From Bacillota bacterium (GTDB lineage Bacteria; Bacillota; Bacilli; Alicyclobacillales; SLC66), in NCBI GenBank assembly GCA_021805735.1, contig JAJZEE010000040.1, positions 1-32,580 of the forward strand: a stretch of DNA of 32,580 bases, read 5' to 3'. The notes under the pieces were generated by a model. It did not search any database. It saw only the letters and a program-made list of their open reading frames with translations, and was not told the DNA's origin. Positions within the stretch are counted from its first letter, which is position 1. Each line of letters opens with the position of its first letter. Shown piece after piece: positions 1 through 7,981 of this stretch. The position numbers were made by a program, and so were the translations under genes.

Positions 1-439
1 TCTCGCAAGTGATTCTGAGATATTATTTTGAGTACTTTCTATACAGCGGTGATTGAGTTTCGTTGTATCAACGGGATCGTGTTTATAAAAGGCTCATAGA
101 AATTGTGAATTGAAATCAACTCTAGTTTTGAAGTGATCACTCATGACTTGTCGCCATGGTGCGGAAGAGAGGCTCTATCGACCACTATAATGGTTCCAGG
201 AAACCGACTCTTCGTAAATCCCCCTCGCCGCCGATTCCTCTCACTCGAATACCCCCTGGGAGAAATCTTGTGTTGGACACGGATCGTTTCGGACTTCCGA
301 AACGAAAGGCGTGTCACTGTGACGACAAATGATCAGACAACAGTCCCGCCAAAACGAGAATTTCTGCGCCTAAGAAGGACGATTCACGAGGAAGGTTGGC
401 ACAAAATGCCGGATATGTGGATAAAGTGTGCCGAGTTTG
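1..439. other. Upstream non-coding stretch with no supported gene
   Basis: No convincing gene is visible here. An open frame of 110 codons beginning with GTG at 133 exists, but it has no Shine-Dalgarno site, resembles no family I know, and its tail overlaps the promoter of the next gene. The one clear structure is a 22-bp dyad at 284-305, listed separately. The region may hold the 3' flank of a gene that lies outside the window. Confidence 0.4.
284..305. repeat. 22-bp near-perfect palindrome
   Basis: Two 10-base arms, TCGTTTCGGA and TCCGAAACGA, are separated by only two bases. The spacing is too short for a normal RNA hairpin loop and no T-run follows, so a protein-binding dyad is more likely than a terminator. 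It lies about 135 bp upstream of the promoter at 440-468. Confidence 0.5.
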
Positions 440-468
440 TTGACATAGATTTTATGCATCATTAAACT
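440..468 (+). promoter_or_regulatory. Sigma-A-type promoter of the globin/GGDEF/EAL gene
   Basis: A perfect -35 box TTGACA (440-445) is followed after exactly 17 bp by TAAACT (463-468), which matches the -10 consensus at four of six positions. The predicted transcript would start near 475 and give a leader of about 60 nt before the ATG at 534. Confidence 0.6.
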
Positions 469-533
469 TCAAGTAATAACTAAGATGTCATTTCACCTCC
501 GAATTTTTGATTGAAGGAAGGAAGAGCACAACG

Positions 534-3500
534 ATGGATGTTATGGATTCGTCCTTATCGATGGATGTACTCATACCTGAGTTTCTTGTTTTACATCCAA
601 TGGAAAAACAACTTGTCACGCAGTATGCCCCATATTTGGCGGCGCGGGCGCAGAGATTTAGCCATACCTTTTATGAGCATGTGCTGCAAGAAGACGAAGT
701 ATCGTCTGCTCTCACCGGACATGATATGGAATTACTAATGAAAAATATGGTTAGGCACTATCGGAATATTCTGCTGCATGATTACGACGTTTCGATGCGA
801 AATATCCTGCATCATGTGGGTAAAGCGCATCAGCGCATCGGCTTGCCCATTCACTGGCTCGTTGCGACGTACAGCCTCTATGCCATGGATTTAGATGCTG
901 GCATAGAGATTCTCTCGGGCATTTCTGAAGGGGAATCCGCTATCTTACGGCAAGCCATGATTAAACGCTTACAGCTCGATATGTTTTGGTGTCTGGAAGG
1001 GTTCGGCGATGCGGAAAAGGCTCTGATTGCGTGTCGGAATGCGTTTTATCAGGTATTGGCGGAGGCTAATCGACTCTTTTCTGTATCGGTTGACGCTCGC
1101 TTGGAAGACGTGTTCCAAATACTTACGGATAGTATCGCGAATAGAATCGGGTGTATGTGTGTTTGGGCGGGCTTGGTTTCAGAGCAAGAAGGGTCGGTGA
1201 AGGTGCTGGCAGCTTCCGGCGTTGCCGCACATATGACAAACAATCTTCACATTTCAATCGATGCTTCTGTGTCAGAGGGGCAAGGGCCGTTCGGAATCGC
1301 TTTGCGTACAGTGATTCCACAAATCACTGAATTGCCCGTAGGGCTACGACTAGGTCCTTGGGAGACGTTTGTTCGGGAGAACGGGTTGGGAGGCGGAATG
1401 GCGGCGATCCCTTTTCAGACGCGCGACGGGCAAGTGGGAATCATTGGGCTTCATCAAGGTGTCAATTCCTCTTTTCCCATTGGCGTGATGGATTTAATGA
1501 AGGGTCTCGCAATGGATCTCAGCACGTTTTTGGATCGACGACTGGAAGCAATAAAACTTTCCAATCTTCGGAGATACCAGATCATTTTAGCGGAACTCCA
1601 GCAAAAATTTCTGGAATATCCTCCTCCGGAGCGTTTGTTTGAGTCAGTGGTGCAGGCTCTTGTTCAAGGAACCGATGCTTTGGGTGCGTTTGTTGCTGTT
1701 CCTCCGGAGCCAGATGGGCAGTGGCTGCGCATTGTGGCGGTCGACGCTCGTTCTGAAGATCATCAGAGGGCCCTTCGGAGACTCACGCCGTCCATTGATC
1801 CCAACAATCGGCCGTATGGACAACTGGTTGCGGCGCGCGTCTACCGCGAGGGGAATTCAGTCGTTGTGAATCCAGCAGAAGACTCTGATTTACAGATCAT
1901 CCAGAACAGTGATTCGTCTTTTTGGAGCACGAAAAGTGTTGGCGGATGGCCCATTTTTGAAGAAGACAAAAAAAGCCCATCGGCTGTCTTGGTCGTGGCT
2001 GGTCCGGTTGATCGTTATTTCACTTCGGAATTTCGCGTGTTCATGGATCAAGTGATCGCGAGCATTCAGATTGTGCTTGCACAGCACAAAAATCATCAAG
2101 AAATCGTGCGGTTGGGGCTTTGCGATCATCTCACCGGGCTGCCTAACCGCATCTCCTTTGGGAACTACGCGATAAAGGCGATCACTCGCGCCGAACAGGA
2201 GCAAAGGATGCTCGCCATCGGGATCCTTGATTTGGATGGCTTCAGGGAATGGAATGATACGTTTGGCCATCAAGCGGGAGACAGCTTGCTACAGGACTTG
2301 GTGATGCGTCTTCAGGGTGTGATGCGGCCCGAACAGGGATTGGGCAGACTCGGCAGCGACGAGTTTGGACTCTGCGTGTTCATAAATCGACCGGATGATC
2401 TGGTGAACATCTCGAAGACTGTGCTTGAAGCCGTGTCTTCCGTGGACCATCACGTGGGGCCTGTGACGGGTAGTCTGGGATGGGCGATGTATCCGGATGA
2501 TGGGAAGACGTATTCAACGCTGCTGACGTATGCCGATCAGGCACTGTTCGGAGCAAAAGAAGAGGGTCGGAATTCATTTCGAATGTTTGGAGGGAACATT
2601 GCAAAAAAACTTGCAAGGCGTCTTCACGTTCGTCAAACGTTTCCGGCTGCCTTGAAGTCTGGAGAGATTCAATTTTTCTTGCAACCTCAAGTTGACGGGT
2701 TGACCGGCAGAGTTGATGGCGTGGAGATGCTCGCGCGATGGAAAGGACCGAAAGGGTGGATCTCGCCGATTGATTTTATGCCTGAAGTAGAAAGAGATCC
2801 GAACCTCATTCGTTTAATGGGCAACCATGTATTGCGTGAAGCAGGCGCTCTACAAGACAGACTTCGCGATTCGGGCCTTTCTCTACGCGTATCCATGAAC
2901 ATTGGCGCTCGTCACTTTTTGCACCCAGACTTTGTGGCTGATGTGAAGTCCTGTTTTATGGGGCGCCCTGGTAAGGGAGTAGTCATTGAAATTACGGAAA
3001 CCACAGCGCTAATAGACCTGGATCACGCAATGGTTGTCATTCGTGATCTCAAGAAAATGGGCTTCACTGTCTCTCTTGATGACTTTGGCACCGGGTATTC
3101 TTCGCTAAGTCACGCAGCCAATCTCCCCGTAGATGAATTGAAACTGGATCAACACTTTATCAGACGCTTTCGTACCGATCCGAATGTCTTTGCGGTGGCT
3201 GGAGCAATCATCCAATTGGGGGCGCTATCAGGGCGTCTTGTGATTGCGGAAGGGATCGAAGACCAAGAAGACTTGGCGCTTTGGGCCCGAATGGGCGGAT
3301 ATCGACTGCAGGGCTATTTGCTTTCGCCACCCCTGCCAGAGAAGGCGTTTATTGAATGGGCGCAGCAAACGGATCTCTCTCATCCGCGCTTCCCACGGGC
3401 CTATCCCATCGAGGATCTCCCGTTACTCGCGTATGTTTTTATGAACCCAGATGGGTACCAGCACTGTGTCGCCCATCAGTCTTCTGTCTGTTTTTGTCCG

Positions 3501-3698
3501 TTAGAGAGATGGTTTGCGGAGCGCAAAGGTCACTATGGCCATTTGCCGAGTTGGAATTGGGCGTATGACGCGTATTGTGACACTGTTCCCTTGTTTGCAC
3601 AATCGAATCAGGCGCCCGTCGATTGGGGGGTAAGTCTCAAACCATTTAAGGAGGCGTTGAAGATGCTTAGCGCAGAGGTGGACGGGTGTTTGAGATGA
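534..3698 (+). CDS. Globin-coupled GAF-GAF-GGDEF-EAL c-di-GMP protein with CZB-like tail
   Basis: A predicted cytosolic enzyme that makes and/or breaks c-di-GMP. The ATG at 534 follows GAAGGAAGGAAG; an in-frame TTG at 507 precedes that site and is unlikely. Domains in order: a sensor globin (about 12-165) with the GKAHQRIGLP motif, so His99 is the candidate proximal heme ligand; two GAF-like regions (about 180-340 and 365-520); GGDEF (about 525-680) with GSDEF near 606 and RPEQ where the inhibitory RxxD site would be; EAL (about 700-940), where EAL reads EML but the catalytic EITE, DDFGTGYSSL, LKLD and AEGIE motifs are intact; and a tail (about 970-1050) carrying CPLERWF. The phosphodiesterase is probably active; the cyclase is uncertain because of the G-to-S change. 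Oxygen or a related gas is the likely signal. A chain of small ORFs follows directly. Confidence 0.92.
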   Translation: MDVMDSSLSMDVLIPEFLVLHPMEKQLVTQYAPYLAARAQRFSHTFYEHVLQEDEVSSALTGHDMELLMKNMVRHYRNILLHDYDVSMRNILHHVGKAHQRIGLPIHWLVATYSLYAMDLDAGIEILSGISEGESAILRQAMIKRLQLDMFWCLEGFGDAEKALIACRNAFYQVLAEANRLFSVSVDARLEDVFQILTDSIANRIGCMCVWAGLVSEQEGSVKVLAASGVAAHMTNNLHISIDASVSEGQGPFGIALRTVIPQITELPVGLRLGPWETFVRENGLGGGMAAIPFQTRDGQVGIIGLHQGVNSSFPIGVMDLMKGLAMDLSTFLDRRLEAIKLSNLRRYQIILAELQQKFLEYPPPERLFESVVQALVQGTDALGAFVAVPPEPDGQWLRIVAVDARSEDHQRALRRLTPSIDPNNRPYGQLVAARVYREGNSVVVNPAEDSDLQIIQNSDSSFWSTKSVGGWPIFEEDKKSPSAVLVVAGPVDRYFTSEFRVFMDQVIASIQIVLAQHKNHQEIVRLGLCDHLTGLPNRISFGNYAIKAITRAEQEQRMLAIGILDLDGFREWNDTFGHQAGDSLLQDLVMRLQGVMRPEQGLGRLGSDEFGLCVFINRPDDLVNISKTVLEAVSSVDHHVGPVTGSLGWAMYPDDGKTYSTLLTYADQALFGAKEEGRNSFRMFGGNIAKKLARRLHVRQTFPAALKSGEIQFFLQPQVDGLTGRVDGVEMLARWKGPKGWISPIDFMPEVERDPNLIRLMGNHVLREAGALQDRLRDSGLSLRVSMNIGARHFLHPDFVADVKSCFMGRPGKGVVIEITETTALIDLDHAMVVIRDLKKMGFTVSLDDFGTGYSSLSHAANLPVDELKLDQHFIRRFRTDPNVFAVAGAIIQLGALSGRLVIAEGIEDQEDLALWARMGGYRLQGYLLSPPLPEKAFIEWAQQTDLSHPRFPRAYPIEDLPLLAYVFMNPDGYQHCVAHQSSVCFCPLERWFAERKGHYGHLPSWNWAYDAYCDTVPLFAQSNQAPVDWGVSLKPFKEALKMLSAEVDGCLR

Positions 3699-3829
3699 TT
3701 CATGAGAGTCAAACGGCGAAAGAGAATGGTCAGCGCGGCATCCCAGCCACGGTTTCGCCAGTTGGATATCGTTGCATCCGCAGGAATGACTGGAGAGAAT
3801 GCAAGACATCTTTAATTCTCCATGAGTGA
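3695..3829 (+). CDS. Possible 44-residue small protein, coupled to the upstream stop
   Basis: The ATG overlaps the TGA of the c-di-GMP gene as ATGA, a usual layout for translational coupling, and the frame overlaps the next small ORF by 8 nt. The product would be polar, with two cysteines (RCIRR and RECK) and no signal peptide or membrane segment. It has no recognisable family and is short enough to be chance. Its position in a chain of overlapping frames is the only real support. Confidence 0.2.
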   Translation: MIHESQTAKENGQRGIPATVSPVGYRCIRRNDWRECKTSLILHE

Positions 3830-4004
3830 GAACGTTTGGCAAGGGCGAGGCCCGTTCATGATAGTTCGTCGGACGGAGACGTTGCTGCTCATTCAGGACA
3901 TCGCTTCGGATCAGGCCGTGTCGCTGCGGCAGGACCAACGAGAAATGTGGCGTACAGTCTATTATTTGGCCAAGAGGCAGCTTGCGGCTGCGGCGATTAA
4001 GTAG
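3822..4004 (+). CDS. Hypothetical 60-residue protein
   Basis: The frame encodes a small charged protein with a hydrophobic patch (IVRRTETLLLIQDI) and a basic C-terminus (YYLAKRQLAAAAIK). Its composition looks more protein-like than that of the neighbouring tiny frames. No good Shine-Dalgarno site lies before the ATG at 3822; an internal ATG at 3858 follows GGGCGAGG and could be the true start. It ends 17 nt before the next small ORF. I recognise no family and assign no function. It could be a partner or substrate of the radical SAM enzyme encoded 150 nt downstream. Confidence 0.4.
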   Translation: MSENVWQGRGPFMIVRRTETLLLIQDIASDQAVSLRQDQREMWRTVYYLAKRQLAAAAIK

Positions 4005-4021
4005 ATAATAGGAGTGGGTAT

Positions 4022-4162
4022 TTGCTGCGATCGCTCATGCCCCTGCATACGGAGCAGTCTGACGCCTGGTTGATGGAACGTTGCAACGATCAGGCAGAGG
4101 TCGGTGACGGGAGTGGAATCGGAATGAATGTGATACTGGCAGGGGAACCGTATGACGATTAG
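4022..4162 (+). CDS. Possible 46-residue peptide overlapping the radical SAM start
   Basis: A TTG start sits 7 nt after a good AGGAG (4010-4014). The frame runs through MPLHTEQSDAWLMERC and a Gly-rich middle (GDGSGIGMN) to an acidic end (GEPYDD), overlapping the radical SAM start by 11 nt. That spacing and overlap fit translational coupling. It has one cysteine and no signal peptide. It could be a leader frame, a modified-peptide precursor or chance; conservation of the peptide would separate these. Confidence 0.3.
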   Translation: MLRSLMPLHTEQSDAWLMERCNDQAEVGDGSGIGMNVILAGEPYDD

Positions 4163-5402
4163 CGTCATGTGGAAGACGGTTTCCGAAGCCTGCAATCTGG
4201 CCTGCGATTACTGCTACTACAGCCATTGCGGCGGTCAGCCAAAAGAGATTCGGCGAATCGAATCGCGCGTGCTCGAAAGCTTCATCCGCGACTATATGAA
4301 TCTGTCCGTCGGGTCCGCCTCCTTTGCCTGGCAGGGGGGAGAGCCACTCCTGGCTGGCTTGCCTTTTTTTGAAGAGGTGGTCGCCCTGCAGGCGCAGTAC
4401 GCGCCACCCGGCACGTCCATCGGCAATGCGGTGCAGACCAATGGCACGCTCATCACCGAGGAGTGGGCGCGGTTTTTTAAACAGTACAACTTTCTGGTCG
4501 GCGTGAGCATTGACGGTCCAAAGTCTATTCACGATGCGCGGCGAGTGACGCACTCTGGGGTCGGCTCGTTTGATCGCGTCATGCGCGGCGTGGCCCATCT
4601 CAATCGGCGCCAGGTCGAGTATAATGTTCTCACTGTCATCCATCCCGGCAACGTGCGTCGTGTACCCGAATTGATGGATTTTTATCGGAACAATGACTTC
4701 CGGTGGGTTCAATTCATTCCCTCCATGGCCTTTTCTGCACAGGAGGTCCAGCAGAGTGGATCCTACGAGATCACGCCCGACGAGTACGGGGATTTTCTGT
4801 GCGAGGCGTTTGAATATTGGTACGACGAGGAGTACCCGCGTTTCTCAATCCGCATGTTTGACAGTGTTCTGGCTCTGTACATGAATCGCGATCCGGGATT
4901 TTGCGTGTTGTCGAAGACCTGTGGGCAAACGCTGGTCCTGGAGCAAAACGGCGACGCCTATCCGTGCGATTTCTATATGGATGCGGATTGGCGATTGGGG
5001 AATGTGGGAGAACAGTCCATCGCAGAGCTTCTCGCGAGTCCTGCGATGCGTCGTTTTGCGAGTCTGAAGCCGACACTTCCTGCGGCCTGTCAGACGTGCC
5101 AGTGGAAGAGCGTCTGTCACGGGGGCTGTCCGCGCAACCGCGTATACGGCGGGGGCGGGGAAGTGGCGCCAGATTATTTTTGCGCGGCGTATCAACGTTT
5201 CTACTCGTATGCGGAAGAGCGTATGCAGCGGTTGGCTCTGGGGTTGCGCAAACGTCTTTTCGAAGAACAAAGCGGTCGGGTGCGGGATGTGGGCAGAAAC
5301 GATCTGTGTCCCTGCGGCAGCGGGCACAAGTACAAGCGCTGCTGTCAACCATTAAAAGAAGCTGGATGGAGGCCGGCGTTCCAACCTAAGCATTCCTGCT
5401 AG
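4152..5402 (+). CDS. Radical SAM/SPASM protein, anaerobic sulfatase-maturase type, with SEC-C tail
   Basis: A cytosolic iron-sulfur enzyme of the anaerobic sulfatase-maturating (anSME) group, whose known members oxidise a Cys or Ser of a sulfatase to formylglycine. The radical SAM cluster motif is CNLACDYC (Cys14, 18, 21), followed by the SAM-binding WQGGEPLL and VSIDGPKSIHD. A SPASM region (about 255-345) has the expected cysteines, including YPCDF, CQTCQWKSVCHGGCPRNR and a later CAAY. The C-terminus ends in a SEC-C zinc motif, CPCGSGHKYKRCC (about 383-396), which is an addition to the core family. No sulfatase lies in the window, so the substrate is unknown. Small ORFs just upstream, one overlapping this start, make a peptide substrate possible. 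The family assignment is firm; the substrate is not. Confidence 0.85.
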   Translation: MTISVMWKTVSEACNLACDYCYYSHCGGQPKEIRRIESRVLESFIRDYMNLSVGSASFAWQGGEPLLAGLPFFEEVVALQAQYAPPGTSIGNAVQTNGTLITEEWARFFKQYNFLVGVSIDGPKSIHDARRVTHSGVGSFDRVMRGVAHLNRRQVEYNVLTVIHPGNVRRVPELMDFYRNNDFRWVQFIPSMAFSAQEVQQSGSYEITPDEYGDFLCEAFEYWYDEEYPRFSIRMFDSVLALYMNRDPGFCVLSKTCGQTLVLEQNGDAYPCDFYMDADWRLGNVGEQSIAELLASPAMRRFASLKPTLPAACQTCQWKSVCHGGCPRNRVYGGGGEVAPDYFCAAYQRFYSYAEERMQRLALGLRKRLFEEQSGRVRDVGRNDLCPCGSGHKYKRCCQPLKEAGWRPAFQPKHSC

Positions 5403-5452
5403 ACATCATGATTGCGTATTCAGTTTTTCCCCGTATAGTTGGCAGTCCTTCA

Positions 5453-5489
5453 GCCTCGTCCCCGTTGCCAAAGCAAACGGCGACGAGGC
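5453..5489. terminator. Hairpin between convergent genes
   Basis: GCCTCGTC pairs with GACGAGGC and, after one mismatch, CCGTT pairs with AACGG around a short loop. It lies between the ends of the radical SAM gene and the AraC gene on the opposite strand. On the plus strand a T-rich stretch (CTCTTTCTAT) follows. The U-tract is weak, so it may act as a bidirectional terminator of moderate strength. Confidence 0.5.
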
Positions 5490-5491
5490 TT

Positions 5492-6361
5492 CTAATGCCT
5501 CTTTCTATAAAAAGATGGAGGTACACCTTCCAGTTTGTGAAAAGCTCGACTGAAAGAATGGATGCTCTGAAAACCGAGTTTTTCCGCGATAGTAGACAAT
5601 GGCAAATTGGTAAACTGTATCATTTGCTTCGCTTTTTCCAGGCGAATCACCATGTGATATTGAATTGGCGTCATCCCGAATGCCTGTTTAAACAGTCTGC
5701 ACAAGTAATATTTGCTTAGATTTGCGAGAGAGGATAGTTCGTCGAGCGTGACGTCCTGTTCCGTGTGATGACTGATATAATTCTTAATGCGGTCCAACTG
5801 TTCCAAATTGGGTAATAGGTGGGGGTTGCTCAGCCAATGGTTTTCTCTCAGTAATTGAGTCCACAATTGAATGAAGAGTCCTTTGGCGGCAGTTTCGTAA
5901 AAGGGGAATTTTCTGTCGAATTCAAGGATGATATCGTAGATCAGTTTTTCAATGATCACCGGTTTATTCAGACGAATATGATTCGGCAACGGATTCATCA
6001 TGTATTGGGTTACATCTTCTCGGAACAGTTGTGTTTCCTGTACTGTCATCGCTTCAAGCGGTTTATAGGAAACTTTCACCACTGGGCTGTCAGGCAAATA
6101 GTAGAGGTCGAAATGAAGATGAGGTTGATATAACGGCTTGTTGTTCTGCAGATAAATGGAATGTGTCTCCATGGGCTTGAACAGGAATATATCCCCCGGT
6201 ATACCATGATACACACGGTCCTCTACCTTCACTTCAATTTCACCATCCTTCACATACAGCAATTCATAATCAAAAATGACGCGTTCAGAAATGTTCACCG
6301 GAGGATAGATGACACTATCCCAAGCAACGCGGATATATGGCGACAGCGTGTTCAAATCCAC
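5492..6361 (-). CDS. AraC-family regulator of the adjacent sugar operon
   Basis: A cytosolic transcription factor: an N-terminal cupin-like sensor (about 10-150, with GIPGDIFLFKPMETHSIY) and a C-terminal pair of helix-turn-helix units (about 190-290, ending SFSRAFHKLEGVPPSFYRKRH). The start is a choice. The ATG at 6367 is only 1 nt from AGGAGG, whereas the in-frame GTG at 6361 is 7 nt away, so I prefer the GTG. It is transcribed divergently from the GH172/GH183 operon, the usual place for a local sugar-responsive activator. The ligand is inferred to be a product of that operon's enzymes. Confidence 0.9.
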   Translation of the reverse strand: MDLNTLSPYIRVAWDSVIYPPVNISERVIFDYELLYVKDGEIEVKVEDRVYHGIPGDIFLFKPMETHSIYLQNNKPLYQPHLHFDLYYLPDSPVVKVSYKPLEAMTVQETQLFREDVTQYMMNPLPNHIRLNKPVIIEKLIYDIILEFDRKFPFYETAAKGLFIQLWTQLLRENHWLSNPHLLPNLEQLDRIKNYISHHTEQDVTLDELSSLANLSKYYLCRLFKQAFGMTPIQYHMVIRLEKAKQMIQFTNLPLSTIAEKLGFQSIHSFSRAFHKLEGVPPSFYRKRH

Positions 6362-6641
6362 AGCCATTCCTCCTGACTTTAATCTGATATAAAACTGTAC
6401 CAGAAGAGACGCTGTGATGAAAGCAATTTTGGTTAAATCTTCGTCTGCTTATGCTAAATACTTTATTCTGAAAAGGCTTACAATGCAGATATAAAAGGCA
6501 TCGATGATGTGATTCTTATACTCTCAAAGTGGAGGTGGCGGGATAAGCGAATGCGTGATTCGGAGTTTCTGGAAAACGGGTGACCAAAGGACTGATGATG
6601 GGGGTTTTGAAGCGGCGTAAATAGAGGAGGGGGGCTTCAGT
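6362..6641. promoter_or_regulatory. Divergent control region between AraC gene and sugar operon
   Basis: This gap carries the leaders of both transcription units and presumably the AraC sites. It is AT-rich over 6415-6500. Promoter-like pieces include TTGGTT (6429) near TATGCTAAAT (6450), and TATAAA near 6492, but none has ideal spacing and I do not pick one. The long leader (about 150 nt) is GC-richer and includes a run of short ATG frames. Confidence 0.4.
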
Positions 6642-7910
6642 ATGAAGAGAGTGAAAATGAGTTTTAAATCAGCGGCGCCTGTGGTTTTTGCACTGGCTAT
6701 GTCATTCGGATCTGTATTTCCCGGAGTAAATGCTCAAGCAAGTTCCGCGAAAGAGACGATCAATCTATGGATGCTCAACGCCGCGTCCACACCTGCCATT
6801 GAACAGTTGGCCAAGGAGTGGAATGTCCTGCATCCGAACATCCAGGTGAAAGTAACCGCGGTGACCAACGATACGAACACCTACTTTGCGAAGGTGGCTA
6901 CAGCAATTGCATCAGGTGCGGGACCGGACATCATTTACATGTCCGCTGCAGACTATCAACAATACGTATCCAGCGGCATTGCGTATCCCGTCGATCGGTG
7001 GCTGGACAAGAACAAGAGTGATTACTATCCGAATGTACTGAAATCTGTTGAAACTAACGGTCATTTTTACGCGTTCCCCAAGACCCTTCAACTCATGGTT
7101 CTCTATTATAACAAAGCAATGTTTGCCCAATCACACCTGCAACCTCCCAAGACGTGGTCGCAAATGCTTTCTGACGCCAAGAAGCTCACAACGAAAAATA
7201 GGTACGGATTGCAGATAGAGACTCATGAGGGTGGGTATCAAAATTTTGAGTGGTATCCGTGGGTCTGGATGCAAGGTGGAAATATCATCTCGGACAACGG
7301 CAAGAAGGTGGCGGTCAACCAAGCGACGGCGAACGCCCTGCAACTCGAGCGTAACATTATGCAATCCGGTGTGGCGCCAAGAAACCTCGCCACAGGCGGA
7401 TTCGATCTGACGTCGTTCGGACAGAACAAGGTTGCCATGGCGATAAGCGGTACGTGGGCCATCCCATTTTTGGCACAGAATTATCCGAAAGTGAAATATG
7501 GAATCGTGCCCTACCCAGTTCCGAAATTGGGTATGAAATCATCCAGCGATGCAGGTGGTTGGATGTGGATGATCAATTCTCGAGGCAAGGATCCCATCGC
7601 CGCCGGCAACGTGATGAATTGGATGACGAATGAGAACCCCAACCGCTACACTGCTTGGCTGAAAGCTGAAGACAACTGGCCGCCACGTAAATCTGTGGTC
7701 ACAGCCATGAAAAATTTCTACCAGACCGGTGTGAACAAGGTGGTAACTGATCAGGTTCTGCCGGTGGCCGGCATGGAACCCGAGTGGAACGCGGGAGTCG
7801 TCAAGGCGGTTGGAGATGCCATTCAGGCGGCTGAATTTACGAATGAACCGATCAGTCAAATCATGCAGAAGTTGAAACAGGCATGTCAAAACGCACTGAA
7901 CAACGGCTGA
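6642..7910 (+). CDS. Sugar ABC transporter solute-binding protein (family 1)
   Basis: The extracellular binding protein of a carbohydrate importer, first gene of the operon. A purine-rich GAGGAGGGGGG precedes the ATG. Residues 1-32 form a Sec signal peptide (basic MKRVKMSFK, hydrophobic core, then GVNAQA as a probable signal peptidase I site). There is no lipobox cysteine, unlike most Gram-positive binding proteins. The mature part shows family 1 features: INLWMLNA, AKEWNVLHPNIQVKV, ASGAGPDIIYM, a WVWMQGG region and a C-terminal MQKLKQACQNALN. Its length (422) is normal. Neighbours (two permeases, GH172, GH183, isomerase, kinase) suggest the ligand is a D-arabinofuranose oligosaccharide; that is inference. 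Confidence 0.92.
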   Translation: MKRVKMSFKSAAPVVFALAMSFGSVFPGVNAQASSAKETINLWMLNAASTPAIEQLAKEWNVLHPNIQVKVTAVTNDTNTYFAKVATAIASGAGPDIIYMSAADYQQYVSSGIAYPVDRWLDKNKSDYYPNVLKSVETNGHFYAFPKTLQLMVLYYNKAMFAQSHLQPPKTWSQMLSDAKKLTTKNRYGLQIETHEGGYQNFEWYPWVWMQGGNIISDNGKKVAVNQATANALQLERNIMQSGVAPRNLATGGFDLTSFGQNKVAMAISGTWAIPFLAQNYPKVKYGIVPYPVPKLGMKSSSDAGGWMWMINSRGKDPIAAGNVMNWMTNENPNRYTAWLKAEDNWPPRKSVVTAMKNFYQTGVNKVVTDQVLPVAGMEPEWNAGVVKAVGDAIQAAEFTNEPISQIMQKLKQACQNALNNG

Positions 7911-7930
7911 GTTGCTCACTTTGAGTTCTG

Positions 7931-7960
7931 TGAAGGGCGCCTGTCGTTGTGCGCCCTTCA
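7931..7960 (+). promoter_or_regulatory. Intercistronic stem-loop after the binding-protein gene
   Basis: TGAAGGGCGC and GCGCCCTTCA form a perfect 10-bp stem with a 10-nt loop, 20 nt after the binding-protein stop and just before the permease ribosome site. No T-run follows, so readthrough is expected. Such structures in malE-malF-type gaps protect the upstream mRNA and raise binding protein over permease; that role here is inferred. Confidence 0.7.
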
Positions 7961-7981
7961 CGTTGGAGGAGGTTCCCGGCA

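Noticed and set aside
133-465. 110-codon open frame starting with GTG
   Set aside because: It has no ribosome site and no recognisable family, contains the 22-bp palindrome, and its last codons overlap the -10 region of a strong promoter. Probably chance.
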